A DNA stretch of 64,000 bases, from assembly GCF_018294505.1 (NCBI RefSeq), contig NC_057800.1, forward strand, positions 479,198,530 through 479,262,529. The letters run 5' to 3'. Source of the stretch: Triticum aestivum (taxonomy: Eukaryota; Streptophyta; Magnoliopsida; Poales; Poaceae). Of the stretch, positions 34,125 to 46,029 are shown in pieces. Positions within the stretch are counted from its first letter, which is position 1, and each line of letters begins with the position of its first letter. A model generated the notes under the pieces. It searched no databases. It was not told where the DNA came from and was given only the letters and a program-made list of their open reading frames with translations. The translations under genes were made by a program, and so were the position numbers.

Positions 34125-34666
34125 TGCAGGTCATTACGGCACACACGGTTGGTAAAACACAAACATTTGTCATATACACCACAATCTGAGATGGTTCACA
34201 AAGACGAAACGTGTGCAAGCATGAACACAGTTGCCGTTTGCAAAGCGTGTGTGATGTTTTTTGAATATTTTCTGTGTGGTAAAACCCCACAGCCCATTTA
34301 TTAGAAAAAGCATGTGTGATGTCAGACACTATCACATACGGTGCGGGAAAACTAAATATGTGTGATTGTCTACCTATCGTACACGGTTTATAATCATGAG
34401 CTGTTTGTGATGTGCCAGGCCTCGTAAAACTCCCGTGCCTAGAATCTTCCTGGAAAACTCTCATGCATGGAATCTACCTGGTATTAGGCAGAACCACAAA
34501 ACTCCGACTATGATGGCAATGCGAGCACAAACGAGTAGCAAGGATGAAGCGTTTGGGATATTCGAGATATCAGAAACGGTTATATAGGGACAACTGTATG
34601 CATGAAGGCTCCCTATCCCCGACGGTTTCTGGGTCACGTGGAAAGGACACCCCTATCACCCACACT
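34125..34666. repeat. Tandem array A3, degenerate GTGTGTGATG / CACACGGTT words
   Basis: The words CACACACGGTT, GCGTGTGTGATG, GCATGTGTGATGTC, CACATACGGTG, ATATGTGTGATTG and GTACACGGTT occur between 34140 and 34410 at 40-60 bp. The tail (34420-34666) has TCTTCCTGGAAAACTC twice-like words and GACGGTTTCTGGGTCACGTG. It lies 3' of the decayed B3 copy 3. CACTA element 1 is inserted after 34666. Confidence 0.65.
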
Positions 34667-34999
34667 CACTACAAGAAATATGTCAACTTGTGACCACCAC
34701 TATTGGTCACTGAATGGTCACAAATTTCCATTTGTGACCTTTTTGTGACCAAAAACATAAGGTCAAAAGCTGGCCGTCATAAACTGACTATAGCGACCTT
34801 TCTTCTGGAATGGTCGCAAACGTTTATGACCAAAATATGTCCACTGTGGCGTTTTGGTCACTAGCAACCTCCGCAGGCCACGTAGGCATCCAGCGTGGCA
34901 AGCTGATGTGGCACAAGATTCAGCCCGGTCCAATTCGGTTTTCTACATGGGCCTAGCCCAACAATTCGGCCTTTTTACTATATATTTTCTCTATTAATT

Positions 35000-36230
35000 T
35001 TCTCTATCTACATGGGCCTGGCCCAACAATTTGGCCTTTTTATTTTCTAGGCATGGCCTTTTGCGGTCCATTTCATTTTTATTTTCGAGGGTTTTTTGTG
35101 GTCCAGTTTTTAGATGGGTCCCAATTGTCAGATTTTTCCTGGCAGTGGATCCACATCGCTTTTTAAGCAGTATATATCAAACAGAAAGAAGAATAGAATA
35201 TGAAAATCTTCAAATAACAACCAAAATAGGTTTATTACAATATATTCTGTACAGAACAGAACATGTGAAACTCCATACACTCGTTCACATCACAACAACC
35301 AGTTTAACCTACAAATATTGCATGCCCAGGAACTTAAAACTTCACGTACATAACCATACAATATTCCACACAATCACAAATATTGCGATTGAAAAATAAA
35401 ACGCTCTGCCAAGTTAAAGCTAGCTACTCTTGGATTGGTGTAGCATCCGTCTTCTCTGCTTCTGCTGTAGTCTCCTGTTAAACAGAATAACAACAAATCG
35501 AGTTAATAAACAAGCTTGAAGCACTGTGGGAAACAAAAGCATAAAAACAAACTAATGTCTCAGGTATAATCATAGGATAAATCTGTGTTGAAGCACTGTG
35601 TTTAGATGTATTTTAATTAATTTCAAATGTGTAATGTAAGGTGTTGTGGATCAGTGTATAAGAACAGCAGTTTGTAAATAACAGGAACAACTTGGTATTA
35701 CACACAGAGCACTATATAGATTTTAGCTTTTCTATCCAAGTACAAATAGCAAAATGGAACATAGGCAGTTTGATTATATTTGACAGAGCTAGCACATAGA
35801 TACAAAATAATAATGTTTGATACAGAAATTAGTAATATGGGAATCAGTAAGGTCCTCTCTTAGTGCTATGGGGATTAAGAGCATGCACACGGAAAGCTAA
35901 TTGGCAAAAAAACTTGCTGGTCTTATACAGCTCGGTTATATATGCACGACTCACAGCTCATGACATGATACTAAGAGAGAACATCATAGAGACTCAAGCA
36001 GATCCTAATATAAAGCTATTCAGACCATAACTTTCACATCATAGGGACACAATAGTGTATTACAACACTGTCCAGATATAAAAACTGAGTAACCAGCAAG
36101 CAATCAGATTGAGAACAAATCAGTTGGGGTTCTTAACTTTCAGTATGCAGTATATCTAAGAAGTCACACTATCTAAATGCCTAGAGGAAACAGATTCACA
36201 GTACTAAGCAGGGGAGAAGCAACACAAGAT
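35000..36230. other. AT-rich interior of CACTA 1
   Basis: Sequence shared in part with CACTA 2 up to about 35050 (ACATGGGCCTGGCCCAACAA). Beyond that no coding region is seen. Confidence 0.5.
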
Positions 36231-36351
36231 ACCTTGTCAACAGTCTTGTTCTGCCGACAACGGTCTGCACGAGCTGGAGCGGCCTCTCGATTGCCGACGT
36301 ACACGTCCAGGTGACCCGTCTGGAGTAGCACGTAGTAGAGCAGCTGCACCC
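36231..36351 (-). pseudogene. Captured exon scrap in CACTA 1
   Basis: On the minus strand an AG acceptor (GAATGATTCGCAG) precedes RVQLLYYVLLQTGHLDVYVG and NREAAPARADRC, then NKTVDK and a donor-like GTATCTTG. It looks like a real exon of a host gene carried by the transposon, in the same orientation as the fragment at 37970-38568. The source gene is not recognised. Confidence 0.4.
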
Positions 36352-37960
36352 TGCGAATCATTCAACGAGTCATCAACAAGAAAGGGGATCGAGAATTCAA
36401 AGTGGGGAGTAAGCAGATAACCGTCCAAAGAAGACGGACCAGTTATAGATGGAGAGGTAGGCATGCTCGAGTGTCAACACCATCGCTGCTGCCGCTGTCC
36501 AAATCGGGGTGTCAAGGAGGAAGCGATCCGAAGCAACAAAAACTGAGCAAAATTAAAAGCATCAGTTGCCAGAAGCATGTAGGCAACAGTACTGTATACA
36601 ACTGTTACTGAATATAAATACTGAACTACAACGGCATACAAGTTTGAATACTGCACTATATAAATACTACACTACATATTACAGCAGCATGATAGAAATG
36701 TACTCCAATATATTCACACAAGCACACAGAAAATATACACCTTCAAAAGTTGGTGTAAGAATAAAATGGCTGGCACTTGGGTGTCAAATGTACAACTGCA
36801 AAGGACACGACAGCTACAGCTATGTGAGCCTGCCTGATAGGTAGGTTAGGCAACTTGACTCGATGAACTAGGAACGATCTAAGACGGACAATAAGAATGG
36901 ACAGCAAGTAATACAGACCAACAACAATTTTGATATAACCTTTGCGCAGAAATCCAACATCGTGCAAGTAATACAGACCAACAACGACTGGTAGTAACTA
37001 TCCTTTTTTTCTAAAGAATGGATGGCCATTGTCATACTCTTTGCTGACATGGTTCTAGTGTTCACTTAACCATGTTTTCTTAATTTGGCTGATTCAGCCA
37101 ACAACCAGTAAGAAGACGTCTTTTTCAGGACATGAATCCTACATCTAGTAGTAATCAACGATGGTCAATTCAGATTTCAGAATCACATTTCTCTTTAAAA
37201 AAAGGGGGATAAACCCCAGTCAGATTTCTAAGTCAGCTGAAACCTGATAGCTGCTTCTACATACATACATATATTTAGACCACAAATTAAACTGAACCTA
37301 ACATGTCTAGAAATTTACACGACAGGTGTTTGTGTTGCAAATAATCTGCAGCAATGCAAACAGTGCAACAGGCAACCAACTCAACATGAAGCCAAAAAGA
37401 GAAATCTCCTGGAGTTGCCCATTTGTCCATGTTTCAGACACATGCTACAGCAACATAATTGTCAGTACTGATTTCTTCCTAGTTCGTCCACCTGATTTGC
37501 AACATAAGCATGAGAGAGCAAATGATAGTTGGGTGCAACTGGAGCATCCAGAGACCATATAGAATGAGCCATTCGACCCTAAACAACGCCCAATTGAGCC
37601 AGCCGACGAATCAATTGGTAAATCATCGTGTCCAATCAATTAAGCCTACAACTACAGTTAAACTGCATGGGATGGGCTCAACGAATCAATTAGTAAATCA
37701 TCATGAACAATCAATTAAACTGATGATGGCAGTATGTAGAACAGCAGCAGTAAACCCTAGAAATTTCGGATTTTTGGAAAATTAAGCTTAAGCAGGCAAT
37801 TGGGTGAAACTAAGGCATCCAGCGACCATATAGAATGAGTCTTTTGACCCAAAACAACGCCCAATCGAGCCAATCGACCGGAAAAGTTGCCAAATCCTAA
37901 CCGAACATAGTGATGGCAGAAGACCATGAACACGAAGCAGGTGGATGTGAGTAATAGAGA
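36352..37960. other. CACTA 1 interior between captured exons
   Basis: Mostly AT-rich, intron-like. A ~100-bp segment with CAATCGAGCCAATCGAC and CATATAGAATGAG occurs near 37550-37600 and again near 37825-37880, and AATCAATT motifs recur at 37610-37720. No gene. Confidence 0.4.
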
Positions 37961-37961
37961 A

Positions 37962-37994
37962 GGAGAGGGAGAGGGAGAGGGAGAGGGAGAGGGG
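37962..37994. repeat. (GGGAGA)n microsatellite
   Basis: Five to six hexamers in a row. Confidence 0.9.
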
Positions 37995-38568
37995 ACCTTG
38001 AAGAAGCTCCATGTCGTCGTCAAGATCGGAGTTGCCCCCCAACCGAGCCGCACCCAGCCCTGTCCTGTCCTCGCGCAGAGGAGCGGCGTCCGACCGCACG
38101 GCCGCAAGGAGGTGGCTAGGCTCACGGCCAACAGCCAGATCTAGCCACTCCATGGCGTCAGGGCAGGGGAGGAAGAGGCCATCCTGCCCATGATGTCCCG
38201 GTGCTCGAGCGAGAATGTCATCTTCGATCTGGGAGGGAGAGAACACGAGGTGAGGAAGTGACGGACGGATGTGTAGAGGAGGAGATGGAGTGGAGGGACG
38301 CACCTGAGTCGCTGGACCACGCCGGGCGAAACCCTAGCGACGGGAGACAGTCGCGGATGGCGCTGGAGGACGCGTGCACCCCGCCCACGCCGCTGGCTAG
38401 CCACTGGTCTAGCTGGTGGTGCTGCTGCATGATGGCGGCGCCCTGGACCAGATCCGATGCTGCACCTCCAGCCCGCAGATCCACAGCTCGGTCGCCATGG
38501 CTGCGCCGCAGGCTAGGGTTTCGGTCTGGGAGGCGTGGGGATTCGGGCTCCTCGCCGTCGATGGCCAT
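37970..38568 (-). pseudogene. Captured GC-rich gene fragment in CACTA 1
   Basis: The ATG at 38568 starts MAIDGEEPESPRLPDRNPSL; the frame goes on with AIMQQHHQLDQWLASGVGGV and reaches SSDS, where CAG followed by GTGCGTCC (near 38296) is a strong splice donor. A likely second exon begins after CTCCCTCCCAG near 38226, with EDDILARAPGHHGQDGLF and MEWLDLAVGREPSHLL, and ends before GTCCCCTC near 37997. The phases of the two pieces do not join as I read them, so an exon boundary is wrong or the copy is broken. High GC against an AT-rich element suggests capture from a host gene, which I do not recognise. Confidence 0.4.
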
Positions 38569-38879
38569 GGTGCGGGGGCGGCGGCGGCTAGGGTTTGGCG
38601 AGCGGGGGCGGCGGCTAGGGTTTGGCCAGCGGGAGCGGGTGCGGGTGCGGGAGAGAAAGGTTGGAACGGTGGGGAGTGGGGGCGTGGGGACTACGTGGGT
38701 GAGGGGGTGAGAGGGCTACGTGGGTGAGAGGGTGAGGGGATGAGGTCCGCCGTTGGATCCGGGAGCATCCGACGGTTTCTGATGCATGATCCGCGTGATA
38801 TGCCTATAGACCAATCAGAATGCAACAAACAATCTGAAGACTTTATGACCTTCTAAATAGGTCACGGAAAAACAATTTT

Positions 38880-41280
38880 CCATTTTTTAGTGCTCAAAAT
38901 GAGTTCTTTTTTGTAAAAGACCTACCAAATATTTGTTCAAATGATATCATACTCTGCAAAAGTTTAATTCTTGGAATAGTAAACAGTATCGACAAAGGGA
39001 TTTTTATATTCTTTGCACAAAAAATCATTTTCCATTTTTTAAGTGCCCCAAATGAGGTTTTTTGTGAAGGACCTACCAAATAATTGTTGCAAAATTGGAC
39101 CAAATCAATTTTATAAAATACTAGGACATATTTAATGCACAATTGACAAAATGGTTGGGTGTAAAAAGTTTTGATCCACCTCTCGTGAAAAAGACAAATT
39201 TCTGCCGATTCAGTTGGAAGCGGGTCAAATTTGAACTGTAGTTGCCTTGTAGTTTGCTATTGATTTTTTCCAAAAATCATTTTTAGGTACATAAGTATCT
39301 ATTTAATCAGAGTAACACTAAAAAAATTCCAAGATTCAACCACTAGCTAGGAACGGTCATTCCTGCCATTTTGACCGCATTTTGAAACGGGCATAAAAAA
39401 TTCAAAAAAATCAAAAAATTGGGAAACCTTCGCATTGTGTCATTATATGTGGCCAAGTTCCCAGGAAAAATAACAAACTTGTAATACGGCAATTATTTTT
39501 AAAAAAGTGTTCTCAGAAACGAGCTATCACGTGTGGAGATCAATGGCTTTCAAGCCAAATGATCAATCTTATGGCCACATTCATGGCATAGTTTGTTCAA
39601 ATGATCTCATATTGTGCACAAGGGTGCATATTGGAATGGAAAACAATGTTGCCTAAGGAAGTTTTCATTTTCTTTGGACGAAAAAACCATTTTCCATTTT
39701 TCGAGTGCCCAAAAGGAGGTTTTTTTGTGAAGGACCTCCCAAATAATTGTTGCAAAATTGGACCAAATCAATTTTATAAAATACTAGGACATATTTAATG
39801 CACAATTGACAAAATGGTTGGGTGTAAAAAGTTTTGATCCACCTCTCATGAAAAATACAAATTTCCGCCAATTCAGTTTGAAGCGGGTCAAATTTGAACT
39901 GTAGCTGCCTTGTAGTTTGCTATTTATTTTTTTCAAAAATCATTTTTAGGTACATAAGTATCTATTTAATCAGAGAAACACCAAAAAAATTCCAAGATTC
40001 AACCACTAGCTAGGAACGGTCATTCCCGTCGTTTTGTCCGCATTTTGAAACGGGCATAAAAAATTAAAAAAAACAAAAAATTAGGAAACCTTCACATTGT
40101 GTCATTATATGTGGCCAAGTTCCGAGGAAAAATAACAAACTTGTAATACGGCAATTATTTTAAAAAAGTGTTCTCAGAAACGAGCTATCACGTGTGGAGA
40201 TCAATGGCTTTCAAGCCAAATGATCAATCTTATGGCCACATTCATGGCATAGTTTGTTCAAATGATCTCCAAGGGTGCATATTGGAATGGCAAACAATGT
40301 TGCCTAAGGAACTTTTCATTTTCTTTGGACAAAAAAACCATTTTCCATTTTTCGAGTGCCCAAAAGGAGGTTTTTTGTGAAGGACCTCCCAAATAATTGT
40401 TGCAAAATTGAACCAAATCAATTTTATAAAATATTAGGACATATTTAATGCACAATTGACAAAATGGTTGGGTGTAAAAAATTTTGATCCACCTCTCGTG
40501 AAAAAGACAAATTTCCGCCGATTCAGTTGGAAGCGGGTCAAATTTGAACTGTAGCTGCCTTGTAGTTTGCTATTTATTTTTTCCAAAAATCATTTTAGGT
40601 ACATAAGTATCTATTTAATCAGAGAAACACCAAAAAATTCCAAGATTCAACCACTAGCTAGGAAGGGTCATTCCCGTTGTTTTGACCGCATTTTGAAACG
40701 GGCCTAAAAAATTCAAAAAAATCAAAAAATTGGGAAACCTTCGCATTGTGTCATTATATGTGGCCTAGTTCCTAGGAAAAATAACAAACTTGTAATACGG
40801 CAATTATTTTAAAAAAGTGTTCTCAGAAATGAGCTATCATGCGTGAAGATTCATGGCTTTCAAGCCAAATGATCAATCTTATGGCCACATTCTTGGCATA
40901 GTTTGTTCAAATGATCTCATATTGTGCACAAGGGTGCATCTTGGAATTCCAAACAATGTTGCCTAAGGAATTTTTCATTTTATTTGCACGGAAAATACAT
41001 TTTCCATTTTTCTGAGTGCCCAAAATGAGTTTTTTTTGTGAAGGACCTACCATATATTTGTTGCAAAATTGGACCTAATCAATTTTATAAAGTACTAGGC
41101 CATATATAATGCACAATTGACAAAATGGTTGGGTGTCAAAAGTTTTGATCCACCTCTGGTGAAAAAGACAAATTCCCACCGATTCAGTAGGAAGCGGGTC
41201 AAATTTGAACTGCAGCTGCCTCATAGTTTGATATTTATTTTTTCCAAAAATAATTTCTAGTTACATAAGTACCTATTTAA
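38880..41280. repeat. Tandem array in CACTA 1, ~655-660-bp units
   Basis: The landmark AACTTGTAATACGGCAATTA lies at about 39477, 40137 and 40788. TTTTTTGTGAAGGACCT lies at about 39060, 39720, 40374 and 41030. Three and a half units, each with CACTAGCTAGGAACGGTCAT, AGCGGGTCAAATTTGAACTG and TTCAAGCCAAATGATCAATC. One unit lacks TCATATTGTGCACA near 40268. Short frames repeat because the units do; not genes. Confidence 0.9.
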
Positions 41281-41640
41281 TCATAAATACATGGTTTGGT
41301 GGCGATACGTCGAGGTTTGGGCGGTGGCCGAGGCCCCCAACTCTAGAGCACGTAAACTCGCATGCCCGCCTCGTGGTCACCGCGTGACCGTGGCGTTGCC
41401 ATGTGTTCTGGGCAGCCTAGGCATGTCTAGTGGGTTGGGCACTCCCCAGGTAGGTGATAGGAAGAAAATCACAACATAAGATTCTCACGAGGAGACCGAT
41501 CGATGCTCAAACATGAATAAGCAGCCAAGTGTTTGATTAGCGGTACGGGAAATGCACATGGCCAATGGGCGTGAGTTTTGGCTGAGAATGATCATCTACT
41601 AAGGAGAATGTCTTCACAAATTTTTAGCTCAAAAGGAGGA
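41281..41640. other. Spacer between the two arrays of CACTA 1
   Basis: Higher GC at 41300-41430, with no recognisable protein. Confidence 0.4.
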
Positions 41641-42560
41641 TCCTAGGTGGTACTTCCTTTGCAAAGTACCACATTGGACAAAAATATGAATGTTGAAGCT
41701 GGGCTCAAAATAATGAATGGATTGAGCTGCAATTTAGTGGAGGATGGTTATTTTGGCATAGGAAAGCATTGTAGAAAATTGATACCATTTGGACATGCCA
41801 AAGTAGTACTTCCTTCACAATGCTCTTCTATGGACAAAACTTGGGAAAACTAGTGAGAGAGATTGGATGAATTAAATGAGCTAAAAATTGGTGTAGGTAA
41901 GTTACATAGGTATGGTCATGCGCTGGTAAATTTTCAGATCATTTGGGTAAGCCTAGCTAGTACTTACTTCACAAAGCTTCTCTCGAGGTAGAAACTTTGG
42001 AAATTTCCTGAGAAAGATTTACTAGGAAAATTGAGCTGAATATTATCATGTGGCAATGATTTGGGTATGGAAGAGTGCCCGAAAAGTTTGAGGGTAATAG
42101 GAGGGGTCTATATAACACTTGCTTTGCAACGTGCCAATTTGGCCATAAAATATAAATTGAACCTGGGCTCACATAGATGATTTGACTGAGCTGCAATTTG
42201 GAGGAGGGTGATAATTTGGGCATATGAAGGAACTGTATAAATTTCATGTCATTTCGAGAGATAAAAAAGGTACTTCCTTCACAATGCTTCTAGGTGGACA
42301 AAAACTTTGGAAATTTGCCGAGGAATATTTGCTAGGCAAATAGAGCTGAATTTTGTCATGCGGTAATGATTTGGATAGAAAAGAGTGCCCAAAAATTCCT
42401 AGGGCAATCAAGAATATATAAATAGCACTTCCTTCATAAAGTGTTGTTGTGAACAGAATAGCAAAATGAATATTGTTGAATTAGTTTTGAACTAGGCAAG
42501 GAAGGACTTTTACATATTTGATGAAGATATGACACAAAGAATTTATGAGATTTTTTTGGG
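41641..42560. repeat. Tandem array in CACTA 1, ~156-bp units
   Basis: The landmark GTACTTCCTTCACAATGC or a variant occurs near 41645, 41803, 41958, 42114, 42269 and 42426, a regular 155-158 bp spacing. Unit 4 resembles unit 1 (TGGGCTCA, GAGCTGCAATTT, GAGG), and unit 5 resembles unit 3 (GAGCTGAAT, GAGTGCCC), so the array has higher-order structure. Confidence 0.85.
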
Positions 42561-43030
42561 AATTTTGGGAATGACAGAAATATAGGTTGCTTCACAACCT
42601 AGGGCAAAAACTGCCACATGGACATGACACATAGGCAAAACTGATGAGGTGGCGCCTAGTCATAGCAACCCACCACAATTTACAAGGTTATGACCATCTA
42701 TATTGGTCATGATCAGCTAGAAATAAGGCATCGGACTAGTGTTGTCTGCTTTGTGACCATTTCATGTAAGGAAATTACGACCTTTCTGACCAAAATGGTC
42801 GCAATGGTTTAGGGTTTGGAGCCCCCCGAACAGCTTTTGACCAATTGGTCTAAAATGGTCATAGATTTATGACCAATTCTTCCAGGGTCACTGACAGAAG
42901 GTCATAAGTTGACATATTTCTTGTAGTGACTCACTTGGCGACAGTTCCAAATGCCGCGCGGAAAGAGGTTAAAAACCGTTTGTTTAGGACCGACGCGCAC
43001 CAGTGTATGTTTTGTATGGTCGATGTATTA

Positions 43031-44684
43031 GAACATCTCCAACAGCCGCGCTAAACTAGCGCCGCACCGCAAATTAGGCCGTTTTAGCACGCGCAACGCG
43101 GCGGGTCGCTCCAGCGGGCGCGCAAAAACGGCGCGCGCGCTATAACGGGTTGGGCGCGCGGTTGAAAACACTTACCCGCGCAGCGTATTTCGGGCGCCAA
43201 CTACAGCGCGCGGCACACTCGAGCGCTCGCGCTGCACTCTCTCCTCTCCTCGTCCTACGCCCCGTGCGCGCCGGCGCCGGCGCCCTGCCACCCACCCATG
43301 GACGCGCACACTGGCGCCTCGCTCACCCCGCTGTACAGCCGCGACCCCCCGCCGCCGCCGCAGCCGCCACCGCCGGAAACCCTACTGCGGGAAGCGCTGG
43401 CATCGCCACCGCCGGAGCTCCGCCGAGCATCGGCCTCGCGCGCAGCCTCTTCTTGCCGCCGTGGATGACCATGGTGCCGGGTGGCGTCGTGCCGGCGCCG
43501 TCCCGTGCCGCCGCCGCATCGTCGAAGAAGGTCCCCAATGCAGCGCGAACGAAGAAGGGCAAAACATCCGCGAAGAAAAACAAGGCGGCGGATGGCTCCG
43601 GCACCATGAAGGCGAGGGGAAAGAAGCTTGGCCGAGGAGAGGAGGTTCGCGGTCGAGGAGAGAAGGGTGGCGACCGAGGAGAGAAAGGTGGCTTTGGAGG
43701 AGAGGAAAGTGAGCAACGAGGAGCGAGCTAAGTTGTTGGAATGGGAGAAGCACTTGTTCTTCTTGGACACATCTAACCTCAATGCGGCGCAAAAAGAGTA
43801 TGTCAATCTTGCCCAACAAGAAGTCTTGATCCAAAAAAGAGTCTTGGTTCGTGCAATGGGTGGCGGTGGCCTCGGCGCCATGGGTGGCAGTGGCCTCGGC
43901 GCCATGGGTGGCGGTGGCCTCGACGCCATGGGAGGCATGGGTGGCTTCGGAGCCATGGGAGGCATGAGTGCACATCCGGCTGCCATGGGAGGCATGGGTG
44001 CACCTTCGGCCGCCATGGGAGGCATGGGTGCACCTTCGGCCGCCATGGGAGGCATGTGTGGCTTTGGAGCACCCTCCGACGCTATGGCCGCCATGGGAGG
44101 CATGAGTTTTGCTTCTCTCATGGGAGGCATGGGTGCACCTCCGGCCGCCATGGGTGCAATGTCTTTCGATGTGCCTTCGCACACACATTCCCATGAAGAT
44201 GCCATTGAAGATCTTGCCAACACCGTCGGAGCTTCACATGATGCGGTGCGTGATGCGGTGCGTGATGAGGAGAGGGAGGAAGATTCATCTTCGGAGGCAG
44301 AAGAGTCGTCTTCGGAAGATGAGGACGAAGACGAAGACGAGGAAGATGAAGATTGATGTGTCTTTCATGTCTTGAACTTTAGTTTGCATTTGAACTTGGT
44401 TGGATGAACTTGTGGGCATGATTCTGAACTTGTGGGCATGAACTTTTATTCATCAACTTGTTTGTGTCAAATTTCACATGTTCATTTTTGTCCAAAATAT
44501 CATATATGCAAAATGCCCGGCGAGTCGCGCGCGCTGTATTTTTTTGCTTTGCTGGAGCGGTGCGCGCGCTGCATTATAGCGCGGTTGCTGGAGCCAGCGC
44601 GGGCGGGTGAGCAAAACCAGCCACAGTGCATGCGGTAAATAGGTTTTTTGCGCGCGGCGCTTAGAGCGGCTATTGGAGATGCTC
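43031..44684. mobile_element. PIF/Harbinger element, copy 1
   Basis: The left end GAACATCTCCAACAGCCGCG and the right end (GGCTATTGGAGATGCTC, ending at 44684) are inverted repeats, with TTA on both sides (43028-43030, 44685-44687). Subterminal GC-rich words are mirrored (GGCGCGCGC, CGCGCGGCGC). It codes only an ORF1-like protein, without DDE transposase, so it is non-autonomous. The uninterrupted target GATGTATTAAGCATGTT survives in the paralogue near 18256. Confidence 0.9.
43628..44356 (+). pseudogene. Harbinger ORF1-like protein (NAM-associated C-terminal type), copy 1
   Basis: The frame is open from just after TGA 43607-43609 to TGA 44354-44356. It begins with a Glu/Arg coiled coil made of VEERRVATEERKVALEER repeats, then LLEWEKHLFFLDTSNLNAAQ and KEYVNLAQQEVLIQKR, the hallmark of the NAM-associated C-terminal domain common in plant Harbinger ORF1 proteins. 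A Met-Gly-rich stretch follows, with AAMGGMGAPS repeated, then a His-rich turn and a long Glu/Asp/Ser tail. The N-terminal SANT/Myb half is missing; a basic Ala/Lys-rich segment (VPNAARTKKGKTSAKKNKAA) lies upstream in another frame. Copy 2 has a different stop pattern. Confidence 0.65.
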
Positions 44685-44687
44685 TTA

Positions 44688-45317
44688 AGCATGTTCTAGT
44701 AAACATGCCTAACACATTTTAGCTACTTCCTCTACCTTTTTATAGCCATTAAGCCTGTTGCAATTGACAGGTGTATCCATTTTTAAAGAGTTGTATTTCA
44801 ATGGCTACAGACTTACCCAACATGAATTCGTATGTTGTTAAGCCTGTTGCAATTAACAATTGTATCCATTTTTTAATCCATCCCTTTGCTACCGTGCTAC
44901 TCTTTCACAATGAAGATATCACTACAGATGTTGCCGTTTTATTACCATTTGCTATTTTTGGTGGATGTTAACCCTGTTGTAGTTAACATTGGCTTTCCAT
45001 GTACTTACACAGGGCTACAATGGGCGATGCTGTTGTTTGCCGTCGAGGTTAGCTGCATCCCATGTCTTATACACCATCTATTTCTAAATATAAGTATTTT
45101 TGGAGATTCCAATATAGACTACATAAGGAGAAAAATGAGTGAATCTAGATTCTAATCTAAACTACATCTATAATTCTATATACATTAGTATGTAGTTCAT
45201 ATTGAAATCTCTAAAAATACTTGTAGTCAGGAACATAGGTGGTTGTATTTTACATCATTTGTGCAATCTCAGTTTAGCTTCTAACATTTACTCCTTGCTT
45301 GTAGGTACATATATGAG
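44688..45317. other. Intron/flank of the B3 cassette, arm 1
   Basis: Non-coding. It contains the deletion scar (TTTTTATAG joined to CCATTAAGCC at about 44746) where arm 2 keeps ~807 bp including an exon. A MITE lies at 45072-45245. Confidence 0.7.
45072..45245. mobile_element. Stowaway-like MITE, arm 1
   Basis: Inverted ends CCATCTATTTCTAAATATAA and (reversed) CCACCTATGTTCCTGACTAC, with TATTTTTGGAGATTCCAATA mirrored internally; TA on both sides. The site is unoccupied (GTCTTACAGTATTTCACATC) in the paralogues near 18522 and 61502. Confidence 0.75.
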
Positions 45318-45841
45318 CGGTGCTGATCCACGCTTCGATCCCTTTTGTGTATGGGGCAATGAGATATTCATGAACAAGCGTCAAGTGAGGAAACTAAGAA
45401 AGATTGTTAGGCAAAAGAAACGGGTGATTGGAGTTAAGCTCTTTATTTACACTTTGTTCAAGACAACAGTGAACTTTAGGATGCTAACTAATGTGTTGCC
45501 TTTTCCCCCTGCCCGCAACAAGTTACTCTATTAGACCTCAGTACCTGATATTTTTCTATTTTCAGTGGTTTCTGAAGCTATTTACTGATGATTACCTTGC
45601 AAACTATATGACCGGAGTGGAGGCAACTAAGGTTAAAGTATATAATTCATGCTACCATGATAATGCTCTAGAAGTCTTCCTGAAGGCGGTGAAGGATGGG
45701 CGGGCAATCATCGCAAGGGGTTGGACAAAAGTGGTTCGTGCCTATGGTATGTAGGAAGGCACATTATGGGCATTCGGCTTCTTCAACACCATCGGTAGTA
45801 AAAATGATTTACACTTGTCTCTTCACCCTTACCGCCTTTAA
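45318..45841 (+). pseudogene. B3-domain gene, copy 1 (arm 1)
   Basis: Exon 45318-45483 (acceptor ATATGAG) reads GADPRFDPFCVWGNEIFMNK, then KKRVIGVKLFIYTLF. Its donor reads CTAACTAA, while copy 3 at 33663 has GTAAGTAAG. Exon 45566-45841 (acceptor TTTTCAG) reads WFLKLFTDDYLANYM and FLKAVKDGRAIIARGWTKVV; the last part (DGR, a GW pair, then a hydrophobic strand) is the B3 DNA-binding core. TAG at 45752-45754 replaces the CAG of copy 2. Without the donor, translation would run into the intron and stop at 45532-45534. Arm 1 also lacks the preceding exon. Such proteins bind DNA as plant transcription factors; this copy is not expected to work. Confidence 0.65.
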
Positions 45842-46029
45842 ATATTGTGGTTCATCATAGTTAATTATTGTCTAATCCTGTAATTATTGAACATATTGTA
45901 CTGCCAATTTTATTTACGGATTCGTTGTTGAACCATTGTGTTGAGAATTTGAATTGCACATTTCATATTTCAAAATTTCCAATTCGAATAATAAATTAAA
46001 GGCAAAAATAAAAATATACAGGAGCTAAT

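Larger units (their letters stand above)
34667..42929. mobile_element. CACTA transposon 1, complete ends, TSD ACT
   Basis: The left end starts CACTACAAGAAATATGTCAA and the right end is its inverted counterpart (TTGACATATTTCTTGTAGTG, ending at 42929). Both are flanked by ACT (34664-34666 and 42930-42932), a 3-bp target duplication proper for CACTA. Subterminal words TTGGTCACTGAATGGTCAC and TGACCAAAA recur near both ends. No transposase is present, so it is non-autonomous. The interior carries gene scraps on the minus strand, a 660-bp-unit array and a 156-bp-unit array. Confidence 0.9.

Noticed and set aside
34667..42929. Transposase gene in CACTA 1
   Set aside because: No frame with a TnpD-like domain; the only long frames are in the captured fragment or repeats.
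43255..44223. Long minus-strand open frame (322 codons), and its counterpart at 59531-60514
   Set aside because: Antisense of the Harbinger ORF1-like Met-Gly repeats; Pro/Met/Ser low complexity, no domain, and the sense strand has a recognised family motif.
45072..45245. MicroRNA hairpin
   Set aside because: The hairpin is explained by MITE terminal inverted repeats with TA target duplicates and empty paralogous sites.
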